Part shown: piece by piece, positions 34,921 to 42,543 of the stretch
Layout of the letters: every line of letters starts with the position of its first letter
How positions within the stretch are numbered: position 1 is the stretch's first letter
Assembly (NCBI GenBank): GCA_030754885.1
Contig: JASLZL010000119.1
Coordinates: 1-47,307 of the forward strand
DNA from: Rhodospirillales bacterium
GTDB taxonomy: Bacteria > Pseudomonadota > Alphaproteobacteria > Rhodospirillales > JASLLZ01
Direction of reading: 5' to 3'
Length of the DNA: 47,307 nt
The notes under the pieces: generated by a model
Database searches by the model: none
Told to the model about the DNA's origin: nothing
What the model saw: only the letters and a program-made list of their open reading frames with translations
Position numbers and translations under genes: made by a program

Positions 34921-35766
34921 TCAGACGGGTGCATCACCCTTGACAGTGGTGCGATACATGACCCGGCGATGCGTCGCCTCATCGAAGTCGGTGGGACAAT
35001 GCATGGCGCATCGGTTATCCCAAAGAAGGACGTCGCCGATGCTCCACCGGTAGGCATAGACGAAACGCTCGCCGGTGGCGAAGTCCCGCAACTCCTGGAT
35101 CAAAGCGCGACCTTCGTCGTGAGGCATGCCTTCGATTTCCCAAGCTGAGTTGCCGCCAACGTAAAGCGCCTTGCGCCCGGTCTCGGGATGGGCGCGCACC
35201 AGGGGATGGATGGCATCGGGCATGCACGCCTTTTCCACTTCGGTCAGGGGTGGCCAGCTTGGGAATAAGATGGGATGGGTTTTGACTCGGCTGTGCACCA
35301 CCCTCAATCCGTCGATGCGTTGCCTGGTGGCATTAGGCAGGGCGTCCAGGACGGCGGCCATGTTGACGAACAACGTATCGCCGCCGCTGGGCGGCACCTC
35401 GCGGGCGTGCAGGATCGAGGCCTTGGTCGGCTCGGTCAGGTACTGACCGTCGCTGTGCCATGAGCGGCTGACCCGGGCACCAACGAACTTGCCTTCTTCG
35501 GTCACGTTGGAAACGACAAAGATTTCGGGGTGTCCGGCCAAAGAGTTGCGTGCCAGGCTGTCGGTGTCCAGTTCGCCGAAGCGGCGGCTGAAGGTAACGT
35601 GGTCTGCGACCGTCATTGCCTCTTGGGCGGGGAACGCCAGCACCGCCGATTCCAGCCACGCCGCGTGAAGGCGCTCGAAGGTGGCTTCGTCGAGGGGCTG
35701 GGAGAGGTCAATGCCGATCACCCGTGCACCGATTTTCTGGCTCAACGGCTGGATATCGATGTCCAT
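34921..35766 (-). CDS. TauD/TfdA-type Fe(II)/2-oxoglutarate dioxygenase
   Basis: 281 residues, the classical TauD length. Facial triad: HxD in SRSWHSDGQYL and the distal His in DNRCAMHCPTDFD; the 2-oxoglutarate Arg is in HRRVMYRTTVKG. Start MDIDIQPLSQKIG follows GGAG at normal spacing. The family includes taurine, alkylsulfate and 2,4-D dioxygenases. No sulfonate transporter or aromatic gene is near. This copy is not a close paralogue of the longer oxygenase at 20825. Confidence 0.92.
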   Translation of the reverse strand: MDIDIQPLSQKIGARVIGIDLSQPLDEATFERLHAAWLESAVLAFPAQEAMTVADHVTFSRRFGELDTDSLARNSLAGHPEIFVVSNVTEEGKFVGARVSRSWHSDGQYLTEPTKASILHAREVPPSGGDTLFVNMAAVLDALPNATRQRIDGLRVVHSRVKTHPILFPSWPPLTEVEKACMPDAIHPLVRAHPETGRKALYVGGNSAWEIEGMPHDEGRALIQELRDFATGERFVYAYRWSIGDVLLWDNRCAMHCPTDFDEATHRRVMYRTTVKGDAPV

Positions 35767-35818
35767 GCGTTCACTCCATTTTCGCGGCTCCACCCCGGTG
35801 GGTGGCCGACCCTACATT

Positions 35819-36634
35819 CTAAAAATCGTCGATAAATCCTTGCCAACGGCGCTCACCGGCGTCACACGGCGGGGACCGGCGCGCCGCAACGCGGCGCACC
35901 GGCGAGACTGGCCGGCCGGGGGTGCGCCCGGCGATCTCCAAGATCAGCTTGCGCCGGATAGCGCGGGCAAAATCGGTAAACGTGTCGGCAACGACCAAGA
36001 ACGCGGACCGACCGCCGATGACGCAGTCCCGGTAATAGAGGTCGAGATCGGGCATCGGCGGCCGTCCGAATCGGCTCGGCCGGTCGTTGACGATGGGCAG
36101 GCCGTTGATGGTGATGCCGGCGAGGACGGCCTCGTCGCGCGACAGGGTGACCAGTCGGCCGTGGTTGTTGGCCCCGTCGCCCGAAATGTCGATGACCCGG
36201 CGCCGCGCGGTGAAGCCGTTGGCATCGAACAGGGGCTGGGCGAACTGGAGCGCCTCGCTGATCGAGGTGCGGCGCGCTGTGACGATGGGTTTGTCGGCCA
36301 GGGCCGCCGAGAAGGCCCGGGCATCGTCGGCGCCGCCGATCAGGGTCCAGTCGACGACGATAGTGTTGTAGCCGAAGCCGGCCCACTCGAAATAGACGAC
36401 CGCAATACGGCCCAGGTATCCCGAACGAATGGCTTCGATGACGCGGGGGTCGACGAAGGCCTGGACATAGCCGTCGCGCTGTAACCGGGCCTCCTCGGGA
36501 TCGACGCTGCCGGAAACGTCGACGGCCAGCACAAGCTCCAGGTCGACCGCCACTTCCGCCCGGCCCGCCGCCGGAGCGCCGATACAGATGACGGCGGCCA
36601 GCGCGAGGGCGCCGAGGAGGGAGAAGATCGTCAT
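35819..36634 (-). CDS. DUF1194 (VWA-like) secreted protein
   Basis: 271 residues from the ATG at MTIFSLLGALALAA (AGGGAGATCG upstream). A signal peptide ends near GRAEV. The mature protein begins with DLELVLAVDVSGSVDPEEAR, a MIDAS-like DxSGS motif of the von Willebrand A fold, followed by conserved DUF1194 strings (GRIAVVYFEWAG, RRVIDISGDGANNHGR, INGLPIVND, YYRDCVIGG). Metal-dependent protein binding in the periplasm is expected; no partner is known. It begins 17 bases after the stop of the TPR frame and is probably the last gene of that unit. Confidence 0.88.
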   Translation of the reverse strand: MTIFSLLGALALAAVICIGAPAAGRAEVAVDLELVLAVDVSGSVDPEEARLQRDGYVQAFVDPRVIEAIRSGYLGRIAVVYFEWAGFGYNTIVVDWTLIGGADDARAFSAALADKPIVTARRTSISEALQFAQPLFDANGFTARRRVIDISGDGANNHGRLVTLSRDEAVLAGITINGLPIVNDRPSRFGRPPMPDLDLYYRDCVIGGRSAFLVVADTFTDFARAIRRKLILEIAGRTPGRPVSPVRRVAARRSPPCDAGERRWQGFIDDF

Positions 36635-36651
36635 CGATCTCCCTTCAATCT

Positions 36652-37581
36652 CTAGGCGACTTCGGGCGGCGGCTCTTCTTCGATGATATCGGCCGATTCC
36701 TGCGCTTCCTCGCCTTCCCAACTCATCTTGGGTACGCCCCGCGGGGCGCGGGCCGCGAGCAAACGCTCAACGTGGCTTAGGTTCTTCTCGGTGATGGACA
36801 CCATCCTCGTGGCACCATAGGTGCGATAGAGGCCGTGTGCCTGGCGAAAGGCTTCGGCCGCTCCTTCCAGGTGCAGGATCTCACCGCTTAGCTTGCCGAG
36901 GAGGAACATAGCCGATCCCAGGTTGTTCTGGGTCGCCGCCCACAAGAGCGGCATTTCCTCGCGGGTCCTTACCTCAAGGGCGCCACGGCAGGCCTCCGCC
37001 GCCTTCTCCAGGACTTCGGCGTTGCGCAATTGGCCACCCAGCATTTGGGCTACCTGGCCGAAATTGTTCATCACCTCGGCCCAGCGCATGGGGTGGTCGG
37101 CGCGGGTGTAGACCTGAAGTGCCGCTTGGAAGGCGGCAAGAGAATGTTTAACCAACTCGGTGTCGCCGGTCTTCAGGTCGAGTTTGTAAAGCACCATGCC
37201 GAGGCGGTTCTGCGTCGCCGCCCAGGGGCGGGGGAACTGAGCCTTGGTCAGGACCTTCAATGCATCGCGGTAACAATCGGCGCAGGTACCCAGAATTTCG
37301 GCGTCCTCCATGCGCTCGGCGAGGGCCTGCAGTACCATGCCCAAGTTGCGCTGAATCATGGCCCATTCCAGCGGTGCCGCATCGCGGGTCATGGTTTCCA
37401 GGCCGGCACGGTAATTTTGCGCTGCCATTTGATAGAGCTCGACGGCGCCCGCGTTACGCGCCAACGTGGCCGCCACGTTGGCTGTGCTAACAAGGATCGT
37501 CGCCCGCTCCCGGCTCGTCAGATCACGGGGCAATTCCTGGACCGCCGGTAATGCCGCCTCCAGCGCCTTGGGCAAGGCCAA
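36652..37581 (-). CDS. TPR-repeat region, probably the C-terminal part of a CNB-TPR protein
   Basis: This frame encodes about 309 residues of helical repeats of roughly 46 residues marked by WAATQNxLG or WAxxQRNLG and a following ALxVxTRxxxPxxWA. The end is acidic (EGEEAQESADIIEEEPPPEVA). It has no start of its own better than a TTG and no ribosome-binding site, and its first residues (LPKALEAALPAVQELPRDL) continue the sense of the upstream frame. Adding one base at a run of six A would join the two into a 622-residue protein. It is listed separately because the given sequence does not join them. Confidence 0.8.
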   Translation of the reverse strand: MALPKALEAALPAVQELPRDLTSRERATILVSTANVAATLARNAGAVELYQMAAQNYRAGLETMTRDAAPLEWAMIQRNLGMVLQALAERMEDAEILGTCADCYRDALKVLTKAQFPRPWAATQNRLGMVLYKLDLKTGDTELVKHSLAAFQAALQVYTRADHPMRWAEVMNNFGQVAQMLGGQLRNAEVLEKAAEACRGALEVRTREEMPLLWAATQNNLGSAMFLLGKLSGEILHLEGAAEAFRQAHGLYRTYGATRMVSITEKNLSHVERLLAARAPRGVPKMSWEGEEAQESADIIEEEPPPEVA

Positions 37582-38519
37582 GGCAAGGTTTTTTCCTTAC
37601 CCTCGTCCGCCGGGACGATAGCCGCCAGTGCTGCGGTAAAGAGGATGTCGGCGAACTCGGGACCGAAGTTGACGGGCAGGTTGATGGGAAAGATCGGTCC
37701 ACAGGTGCCGGCCAGGTCCTCGTCCTCAGGCTCGGCGGGAACAAATCGCAAATGCAGACTGGTTCCCGGCTCGTCGACGTCGCCCCAAATCATGAGGTCG
37801 GCCTGATCCTTTGCCAGCAGCCGGCGACCCTTGGCCGTCACGGCATTGACCTGAACGACCGGATCGATGGCGCTGTTGGTATCCAAAACTTCTTTCATAA
37901 TGCGGGCCTTGACGCGCCGGCGTTTTCCCACGGCCGCGACCACATGACGGGTCACCCGGGAGTCGGCGTCGCCGTCCAGCGGCACTACTCGGATCTCTAT
38001 GCGCTTGGGCCGCGCGTGGCGTGCCCCGGTTCCCGGCCGCATGCCTAGAAGGCGGTCCAGGAATCCCGGCTTGACGCTCTGATCCGGTGCCGGTACCTCA
38101 ATGGTTGGGCCCTTGACCAATAATTCGTTGGTGGTGCGTAGACGCTCGACCAGCTTGCCTATGAACCGGAATGCGGCGTCCGGCTCTTCTTTCAGCGATT
38201 CCAGGAATTCATCGCGCCCAATTTTATTGACTGTGACATTGCCGACGGCGCGGGCGGTGGCACTACGCGGGCTCTGATCGAAGATGCCCATCTCTCCCAA
38301 CATCTCACCCGGTTTCAAGATGGCCAAGGTCACCCGGCCCTTCTCGCTCTCTTTGGTGAGCTCTACGTCGCCCTCGACGATGGCGTAGGCCGAGTGGCTG
38401 GGTTCGCCCTCGCGGAAAATAGTCTCGCCGTCCTGGAAATGCGTGTCGCTTTTTTTCAAGCGTAGCCCCTGTTCCGTTTTGGAAGAGCTGCCAATATTCT
38501 TGGCTCGACCCCACCGCAT
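37518..38519 (-). CDS. Cyclic-nucleotide-binding domain protein (N-terminal frame of a CNB-TPR protein)
   Basis: 333 residues in this frame, from ATG MRWGRAKNIG preceded by GGAAGG. A CNB domain (about 20-130) contains HFQDGETIFREGEPSHSAYA and the phosphate-binding cassette GEMGIFDQSPRSATARA, with the Glu and Arg needed for cAMP or cGMP. There is no DNA-binding helix-turn-helix. A second region (about 180-310; RIEIRVVPLDGDADSRV, then ADLMIWGDV and LHLRFVP) is an unassigned alpha/beta domain. After DEGKEKT the frame runs into a basic, non-homologous tail and stops, while the TPR region follows in another frame. The gene is divergent from pagL. Confidence 0.82.
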   Translation of the reverse strand: MRWGRAKNIGSSSKTEQGLRLKKSDTHFQDGETIFREGEPSHSAYAIVEGDVELTKESEKGRVTLAILKPGEMLGEMGIFDQSPRSATARAVGNVTVNKIGRDEFLESLKEEPDAAFRFIGKLVERLRTTNELLVKGPTIEVPAPDQSVKPGFLDRLLGMRPGTGARHARPKRIEIRVVPLDGDADSRVTRHVVAAVGKRRRVKARIMKEVLDTNSAIDPVVQVNAVTAKGRRLLAKDQADLMIWGDVDEPGTSLHLRFVPAEPEDEDLAGTCGPIFPINLPVNFGPEFADILFTAALAAIVPADEGKEKTLPWPCPRRWRRHYRRSRNCPVI

Positions 38520-38590
38520 GTTGCCTTCCGCCGCCCACCGGGTCAACGCCAAGCCCTCTGGACAAACATATAGGGAGACGGCTACACAAA

Positions 38591-38605
38591 GTAACGATTT
38601 GTTAC
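38591..38605. promoter_or_regulatory. Inverted repeat GTAAC-N5-GTTAC in a divergent promoter region
   Basis: GTAACGATTTGTTAC lies in the 114-base gap between the CNB protein gene and the PagL gene. Its symmetry and position fit an operator for either gene, but it does not match the Crp site (TGTGA-N6-TCACA), and I cannot name a regulator. Confidence 0.35.
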
Positions 38606-38633
38606 GTTTGGTGCGGATGTCTGGGGGATCGTC

Positions 38634-39386
38634 TTGAAGTCCATAGTGGCCGGGATTGCCGGCATCGTCGCCATCTTCTTGGCGGCGGGTGCGCAAGCGG
38701 GAACGTCGGGAGCGGTCTACGACATGGACCGTCTGCTGCGTCAGCCCCACCCGTTCGCCCAGCCGGCACCCAGGGTAGCTCCGCCCGTCGCCGCACCCGT
38801 CCGCCCTGCCCCTGTCGCAGCCCCGCCGCCCAGACCTGCCCCGCCACCGCGCCGCACCGTTCAGACCAAGGCGCCCGCCGCCGCGCCACCTTCGAACCAA
38901 TTTTTGGCGGGCGGCGGTGGCGATATCGTCTCCGAGGTTCGCTTAGGCTTTTTGATCCACGACCAAGGTCCGGCTAGCCACAACAAGGAAGGCGGATACG
39001 ACGGCAACCTCGAAGTGCTGTTTACTTCGCCCGACTTTCTCGACATCGTCTGGGCGCCGCGCCCGCACTTCGGCGGTAGCGTCAATTCCCAGGGCGATAC
39101 CAGCCAGGTTTATCTGGGCCTGACCTGGGAATTCGAGTTCTTTGACTCGGCATTTTTCGATTTCTCCTTCGGCGGCGCCTACCATAACGGCGAGACGACC
39201 ACCGACGCCCGCGACAAGAAGGAGCTTGGTTGCAGCGTGCTGTTCCGGGAATCGATCGATATCGGCTACCGCTTCGCCGACCATCACGGCGTTTCCTTGT
39301 TCCTCGATCACATCTCCAACGCCAAACTGTGCAGCGAAAACGAGGGCCTGGAGAACTTCGGCCTCCGTTACGGCTACAAGTTTTAG
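38634..39386 (+). CDS. PagL-like lipid A 3-O-deacylase with proline-rich linker
   Basis: 250 residues. A signal peptide (MKSIVAGIAGIVAIFLAAGA, then QAG) is followed by a Pro/Ala-rich linker (about 45-85) and an eight-strand outer-membrane barrel. Catalytic residues match PagL: H226, S228 and E240, with the same +2 and +14 spacing as in the Pseudomonas enzyme. The C-terminus GLRYGYKF is the expected aromatic barrel end. The start is TTG, supported by GGGGGAT just upstream and by the signal sequence. It removes an acyl chain from lipid A, altering host or stress responses. The linker is not in typical PagL. Confidence 0.85.
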   Translation: MKSIVAGIAGIVAIFLAAGAQAGTSGAVYDMDRLLRQPHPFAQPAPRVAPPVAAPVRPAPVAAPPPRPAPPPRRTVQTKAPAAAPPSNQFLAGGGGDIVSEVRLGFLIHDQGPASHNKEGGYDGNLEVLFTSPDFLDIVWAPRPHFGGSVNSQGDTSQVYLGLTWEFEFFDSAFFDFSFGGAYHNGETTTDARDKKELGCSVLFRESIDIGYRFADHHGVSLFLDHISNAKLCSENEGLENFGLRYGYKF

Positions 39387-39387
39387 G

Positions 39388-39837
39388 GTGACCCTCAAGT
39401 GGCGGGATGCTGACGGCTTGCCCGACGCACCCGGCGCCTATGCCCTCCTTATCGAGGTATCCCGTCCTTACGAACCTCCCATCCGTCGCCTGGCCAAGCG
39501 GCGTTTGGCGGCGGGGCACTATCTCTACGGCGGTTCGGCCAATGGGCCCGGTGGGATCCGCGCCAGGGTGCGCCGCCACCTGAGGCGCAAGAAGACGGTT
39601 CACTGGCACATCGATCACCTGACCAAGGCCTTTGGCGTCGCCGCCGTCGTTGCCGTGGTGGGCGGCAACGAGTGCGCCATCCTTGAAGAGGCCGGGCGCC
39701 GGCCCGGCGTCCGCGTTCCCGTTCCCGGCTTCGGCAGTTCCGACTGCGTCCGCTGCCCGGCCCATCTCCTGTCTCTTACCGATGAGTTGGATCTCGCGTC
39801 GCTTGCTCAAGGCGACGGCAGCGTCGTTCTGGCCTGA
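39388..39837 (+). CDS. GIY-YIG nuclease-family protein (DUF123)
   Basis: 149 residues from a GTG one base after the pagL stop. The DUF123 pattern is clear: PGAYALLIEVSRP, GHYLYGGSANGPGGIRARVRRHLR, KKTVHWHIDHLT, NECAILEE and SSDCVRCPAHL. The YLYGGSA motif corresponds to the second half of GIY-YIG. Members are predicted DNA nucleases, and some have been linked to endonuclease III fusions, though activity is not shown for stand-alone forms. Translation is probably coupled to pagL, with no separate ribosome-binding site visible. Confidence 0.85.
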   Translation: MTLKWRDADGLPDAPGAYALLIEVSRPYEPPIRRLAKRRLAAGHYLYGGSANGPGGIRARVRRHLRRKKTVHWHIDHLTKAFGVAAVVAVVGGNECAILEEAGRRPGVRVPVPGFGSSDCVRCPAHLLSLTDELDLASLAQGDGSVVLA

Positions 39838-39892
39838 CCTGGGGGGTTGTGGCAGACTGCGCCGCCGTGAAGAGACAGGGAGGGAAGACCGG

Positions 39893-40669
39893 GTGGCAAA
39901 CAAAGGGACAAACGGCATCGAACGCGTGGTTCTGGTCAGCGGCGCGGCGAGCGGTATCGGCGCTGCCGTCTGCCGCCGCATCGCGGGTCCGGACACGGCC
40001 CTTGTCATGCACACGCGCAAGAACCGCGAGGCGCTGGAGGCGGTCGCCGCCGAAGCGCGCCAGGCCGGCACCGAGACCGAACTGGTCTTGGGCGACCTGG
40101 GCGAGACGGGCACCGCCGCGGGCCTAGTGACGGCGGCGCTGGCGCGCTTCGGCCGCCTTGATCAGATCGTCAGCAATGCCGGGATGGCCGACAGCCGCCC
40201 CATAGGCGAGGTCGATGCAGAGACCTTGCGCCGGTCCATGGCCGCCATGCCCGAGGCATTTTTCGAGATGGCGACGGCGGCGCTGGAGCCATTGCGCGCC
40301 TCGCCCTGGGGCCGGGTCGTCGCCATCTCGTCGTTTATCGTCCACGTCTTTGGCGTCATCGGCACGTCGTTCGCCGCCACCGCCGCCGCCAAGGCCGGGG
40401 TCGAGAGCCTGGCCAAGAACCTGGCCCTGCAACTGGCACCCGACGGGGTCAGCGTCAATTGCGTCGCGCCCGGCTTCACGCGCAAGGACGCCACTGGCCA
40501 CTCGGCGCTGGTGGGCGAGTTCTGGGATCGGGCGGCGGCGGCCAACCCCATGGGGCGCATAGCCCTTCCCGCCGACACGGCGGCGGCGGTCGATTTCTTG
40601 TTAAGCCGTGACGCCCAATACATCACCGGTCAGGTCATCCACGTCGACGGCGGCCTGACACTCTTGTGA
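39893..40669 (+). CDS. Short-chain dehydrogenase/reductase-like protein lacking the catalytic Tyr
   Basis: 258 residues. The GTG is chosen because CAGGGAGGGAAGACC precedes it. The Rossmann motif GAASGIG, NAG of VSNAGMAD and the C-terminal ITGQVIHVDGG are normal. The active-site Ser is present (ISSF, residues 146-147) and the Lys is K167 in ATAAAKAGVE, but the Tyr four residues before it is Thr163. Classical SDR oxidation is therefore doubtful; a binding, dehydratase-like or altered catalytic role is possible. It ends seven bases from a convergent AsnC gene. Confidence 0.85.
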   Translation: MANKGTNGIERVVLVSGAASGIGAAVCRRIAGPDTALVMHTRKNREALEAVAAEARQAGTETELVLGDLGETGTAAGLVTAALARFGRLDQIVSNAGMADSRPIGEVDAETLRRSMAAMPEAFFEMATAALEPLRASPWGRVVAISSFIVHVFGVIGTSFAATAAAKAGVESLAKNLALQLAPDGVSVNCVAPGFTRKDATGHSALVGEFWDRAAAANPMGRIALPADTAAAVDFLLSRDAQYITGQVIHVDGGLTLL

Positions 40670-40675
40670 TCGCGC

Positions 40676-41143
40676 CTATTCTGGCAGAGCAAACTCTCTT
40701 TTCGCTTTGACCTCGGAGATGACGATGCTGGTCTGGATTTCGGCGATCGCCGGAACGTCGGCCAGTTCGTAGCGCAGCAGGGCCTCATAGTTCGACATGT
40801 CGGGAACGTGCATCGTTAACAGGTAGTCATAGGCGCCTGTGATGAGCTGGCATTGCAAGACCTTGTCCATCCGCATGATGGCCTCTTCGAAAAGCCGGAT
40901 GTTTTCGCGCGTCCTGCGTTCCAGCTTAATAAAGACGTAGAGAGAAAGGGAAAGGCCGCAGGCTTTTGGATCGACCATTGCGCTGTAGCCCGTGATGACG
41001 CCTGTCTCTTCCAAAATGCGGATGCGCCGACGGCAGGGCGTCGGCGACAGGCCGACACGCTCCGAGATGTCTTGGACCGCCATGCGGCCGTCGCGTTGCA
41101 GGTTCCGGATGATTGCGCGATCGATGGTATCCAATTTTGCCAT
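40676..41143 (-). CDS. Lrp/AsnC-family transcriptional regulator
   Basis: 155 residues. N-terminal helix-turn-helix (LDTIDRAIIRNLQRDGRMAV, then ISERVGLSPTPCRRRIRILEE) and C-terminal RAM/AsnC ligand domain (GAYDYLLTMHVPDMSNYEALL). It is divergent from the trans-sulfuration gene at 41296, so amino-acid-dependent control of that gene and of itself is the natural inference, perhaps with methionine, cysteine or homocysteine as effector. A symmetric TAGCG-N5-CGCTA lies about 12 bases upstream of its start. Confidence 0.92.
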   Translation of the reverse strand: MAKLDTIDRAIIRNLQRDGRMAVQDISERVGLSPTPCRRRIRILEETGVITGYSAMVDPKACGLSLSLYVFIKLERRTRENIRLFEEAIMRMDKVLQCQLITGAYDYLLTMHVPDMSNYEALLRYELADVPAIAEIQTSIVISEVKAKREFALPE

Positions 41144-41154
41144 GCCTATATTTT

Positions 41155-41169
41155 TAGCGGTTTTCGCTA
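41155..41169. promoter_or_regulatory. Probable Lrp/AsnC operator TAGCG-GTTTT-CGCTA
   Basis: Perfect 5-bp inverted repeat with a 5-base centre, just upstream of the regulator gene and within an AT-rich divergent promoter region (41144-41295). It is a candidate autoregulatory site; binding is not shown. Confidence 0.45.
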
Positions 41170-41295
41170 AATTTTCAAGTATTTATGGCTGTAATAAGTT
41201 ACAATAGCTATCTTACATGCGATAAAATCTCTACACACCTTGCAAATCGAAAAAGACGGCAGAGGCCGAAAACGCACACATAAAGAGGGTTCTAA

Positions 41296-42464
41296 ATGAC
41301 CAGGAATAGCCGCTTGGGGTTTGCGACCCGTGCCATTCATGCCGGTCAGCAACCCGATCCCGTTACCGGCGCCATTATGACGCCGATCTATGCCTCTTCT
41401 ACCTACGTCCAGCAAAGCCCGGGTGTTCATAAGGGCTATGAATACAGCCGTTCCCACAATCCGACCCGCAAAGCGCTCGAAGATTGTGTGGCGGACCTGG
41501 AAAACGGCGCGCAAGGGTTTGCCTTCGCATCCGGCATGGCTGCATCAAGCACGGTCTTGGATCTGTTGGACGCGGGCGACCATGTCATTGCCGGCAACGA
41601 TCTTTACGGCGGCACTTACAGGTTGTTTGAAGATGTTCGCAAGCGATCTTCCGCACTTGATTTCTCATTCGTTGATTTTTCCGATCTCGAAGGCATCAAG
41701 CAGGCCATCCGGCCCGAGACCAAAATGATCTGGGTTGAAACCCCGACAAATCCGCAGCTCAACGTCATAGACCTTGAAAAGGTTGCCGAGATGGCCGCCA
41801 AGAACCGGCTCATCAGCGTATGCGATAACACTTTCGCCAGCCCGTACGTGCAGCGACCTTTGGATTATGGCATTGATATCGTTGTGCATTCGGCAACCAA
41901 ATATCTCAATGGTCATTCGGATCTCGTTGCCGGTATAGCGGTCGTCTCGGGCGACAGCCCCTTCGACGATCTTGCCGAGCGCCTGTCATATCTCTCCAAT
42001 GCGGTAGGCGCAATTCTGGGGCCCAATGTTCATTTTGGGTGTTGCGCGCCCTTAAGACCCTGCCATTGCGCATGCGCCAGCATTGTCAAAGCGCTGCCCA
42101 GATTGCTCAGTTCCTCGAACGCCACCCGCATATTGAAAAGGTCTACTATCCGGGCCTTGAATCCCATCCACAGCATGGCATTGCCCGACGCCAAATGAAT
42201 GGTTTCGGGGGCATCGTGACGGCTGTCGTGAAGGGGGGGCTGGAGCCCGCGCGCCGGTTTCTCGAACGGTGCGAACTCTTTTCGCTGGCCGAAAGCCTGG
42301 GCGGCGTTGAAAGTCTGATTGAACACCCGGCGATCATGACCCATGCCTCCATCCCCCCCGATATCAGGGCATCGATCGGCATTGACGACGGGCTTGTCCG
42401 CCTGTCGGTCGGCGTGGAAGATATCGATGATCTGATTGGCGACCTTGAACAAGCACTGAACTAA
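41296..42464 (+). pseudogene. Cystathionine gamma-lyase/synthase-type PLP enzyme, frameshifted
   Basis: Trans-sulfuration PLP enzyme. The first frame (from ATG at GAGGG-spaced start) runs through YEYSRSHNPTRKALED, the Lys motif HSATKYLNGHSD and GAILGP. It then degenerates to NVHFGCCAPLRPC. The rest (LRALKTLPLRMRQHCQSAAQ to LSVGVEDIDDLIGDLEQALN) continues in another frame. Adding one base at the T4 run at 42033-42036 gives GPNVHFWVLRALKTLP, a normal family transition, and a 389-residue protein of typical length. As written, the enzyme is broken. Subtype (gamma-lyase, gamma-synthase, methionine gamma-lyase) cannot be fixed. Divergent from the Lrp-type regulator. Confidence 0.88.
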
Positions 42465-42543
42465 ATTACGACTAATTTGCTACAAGACCGTCGTAATTTC
42501 CCGCCGGGCCGGATATTCTGGCAACGAAGGAGCCAGACCGGAC

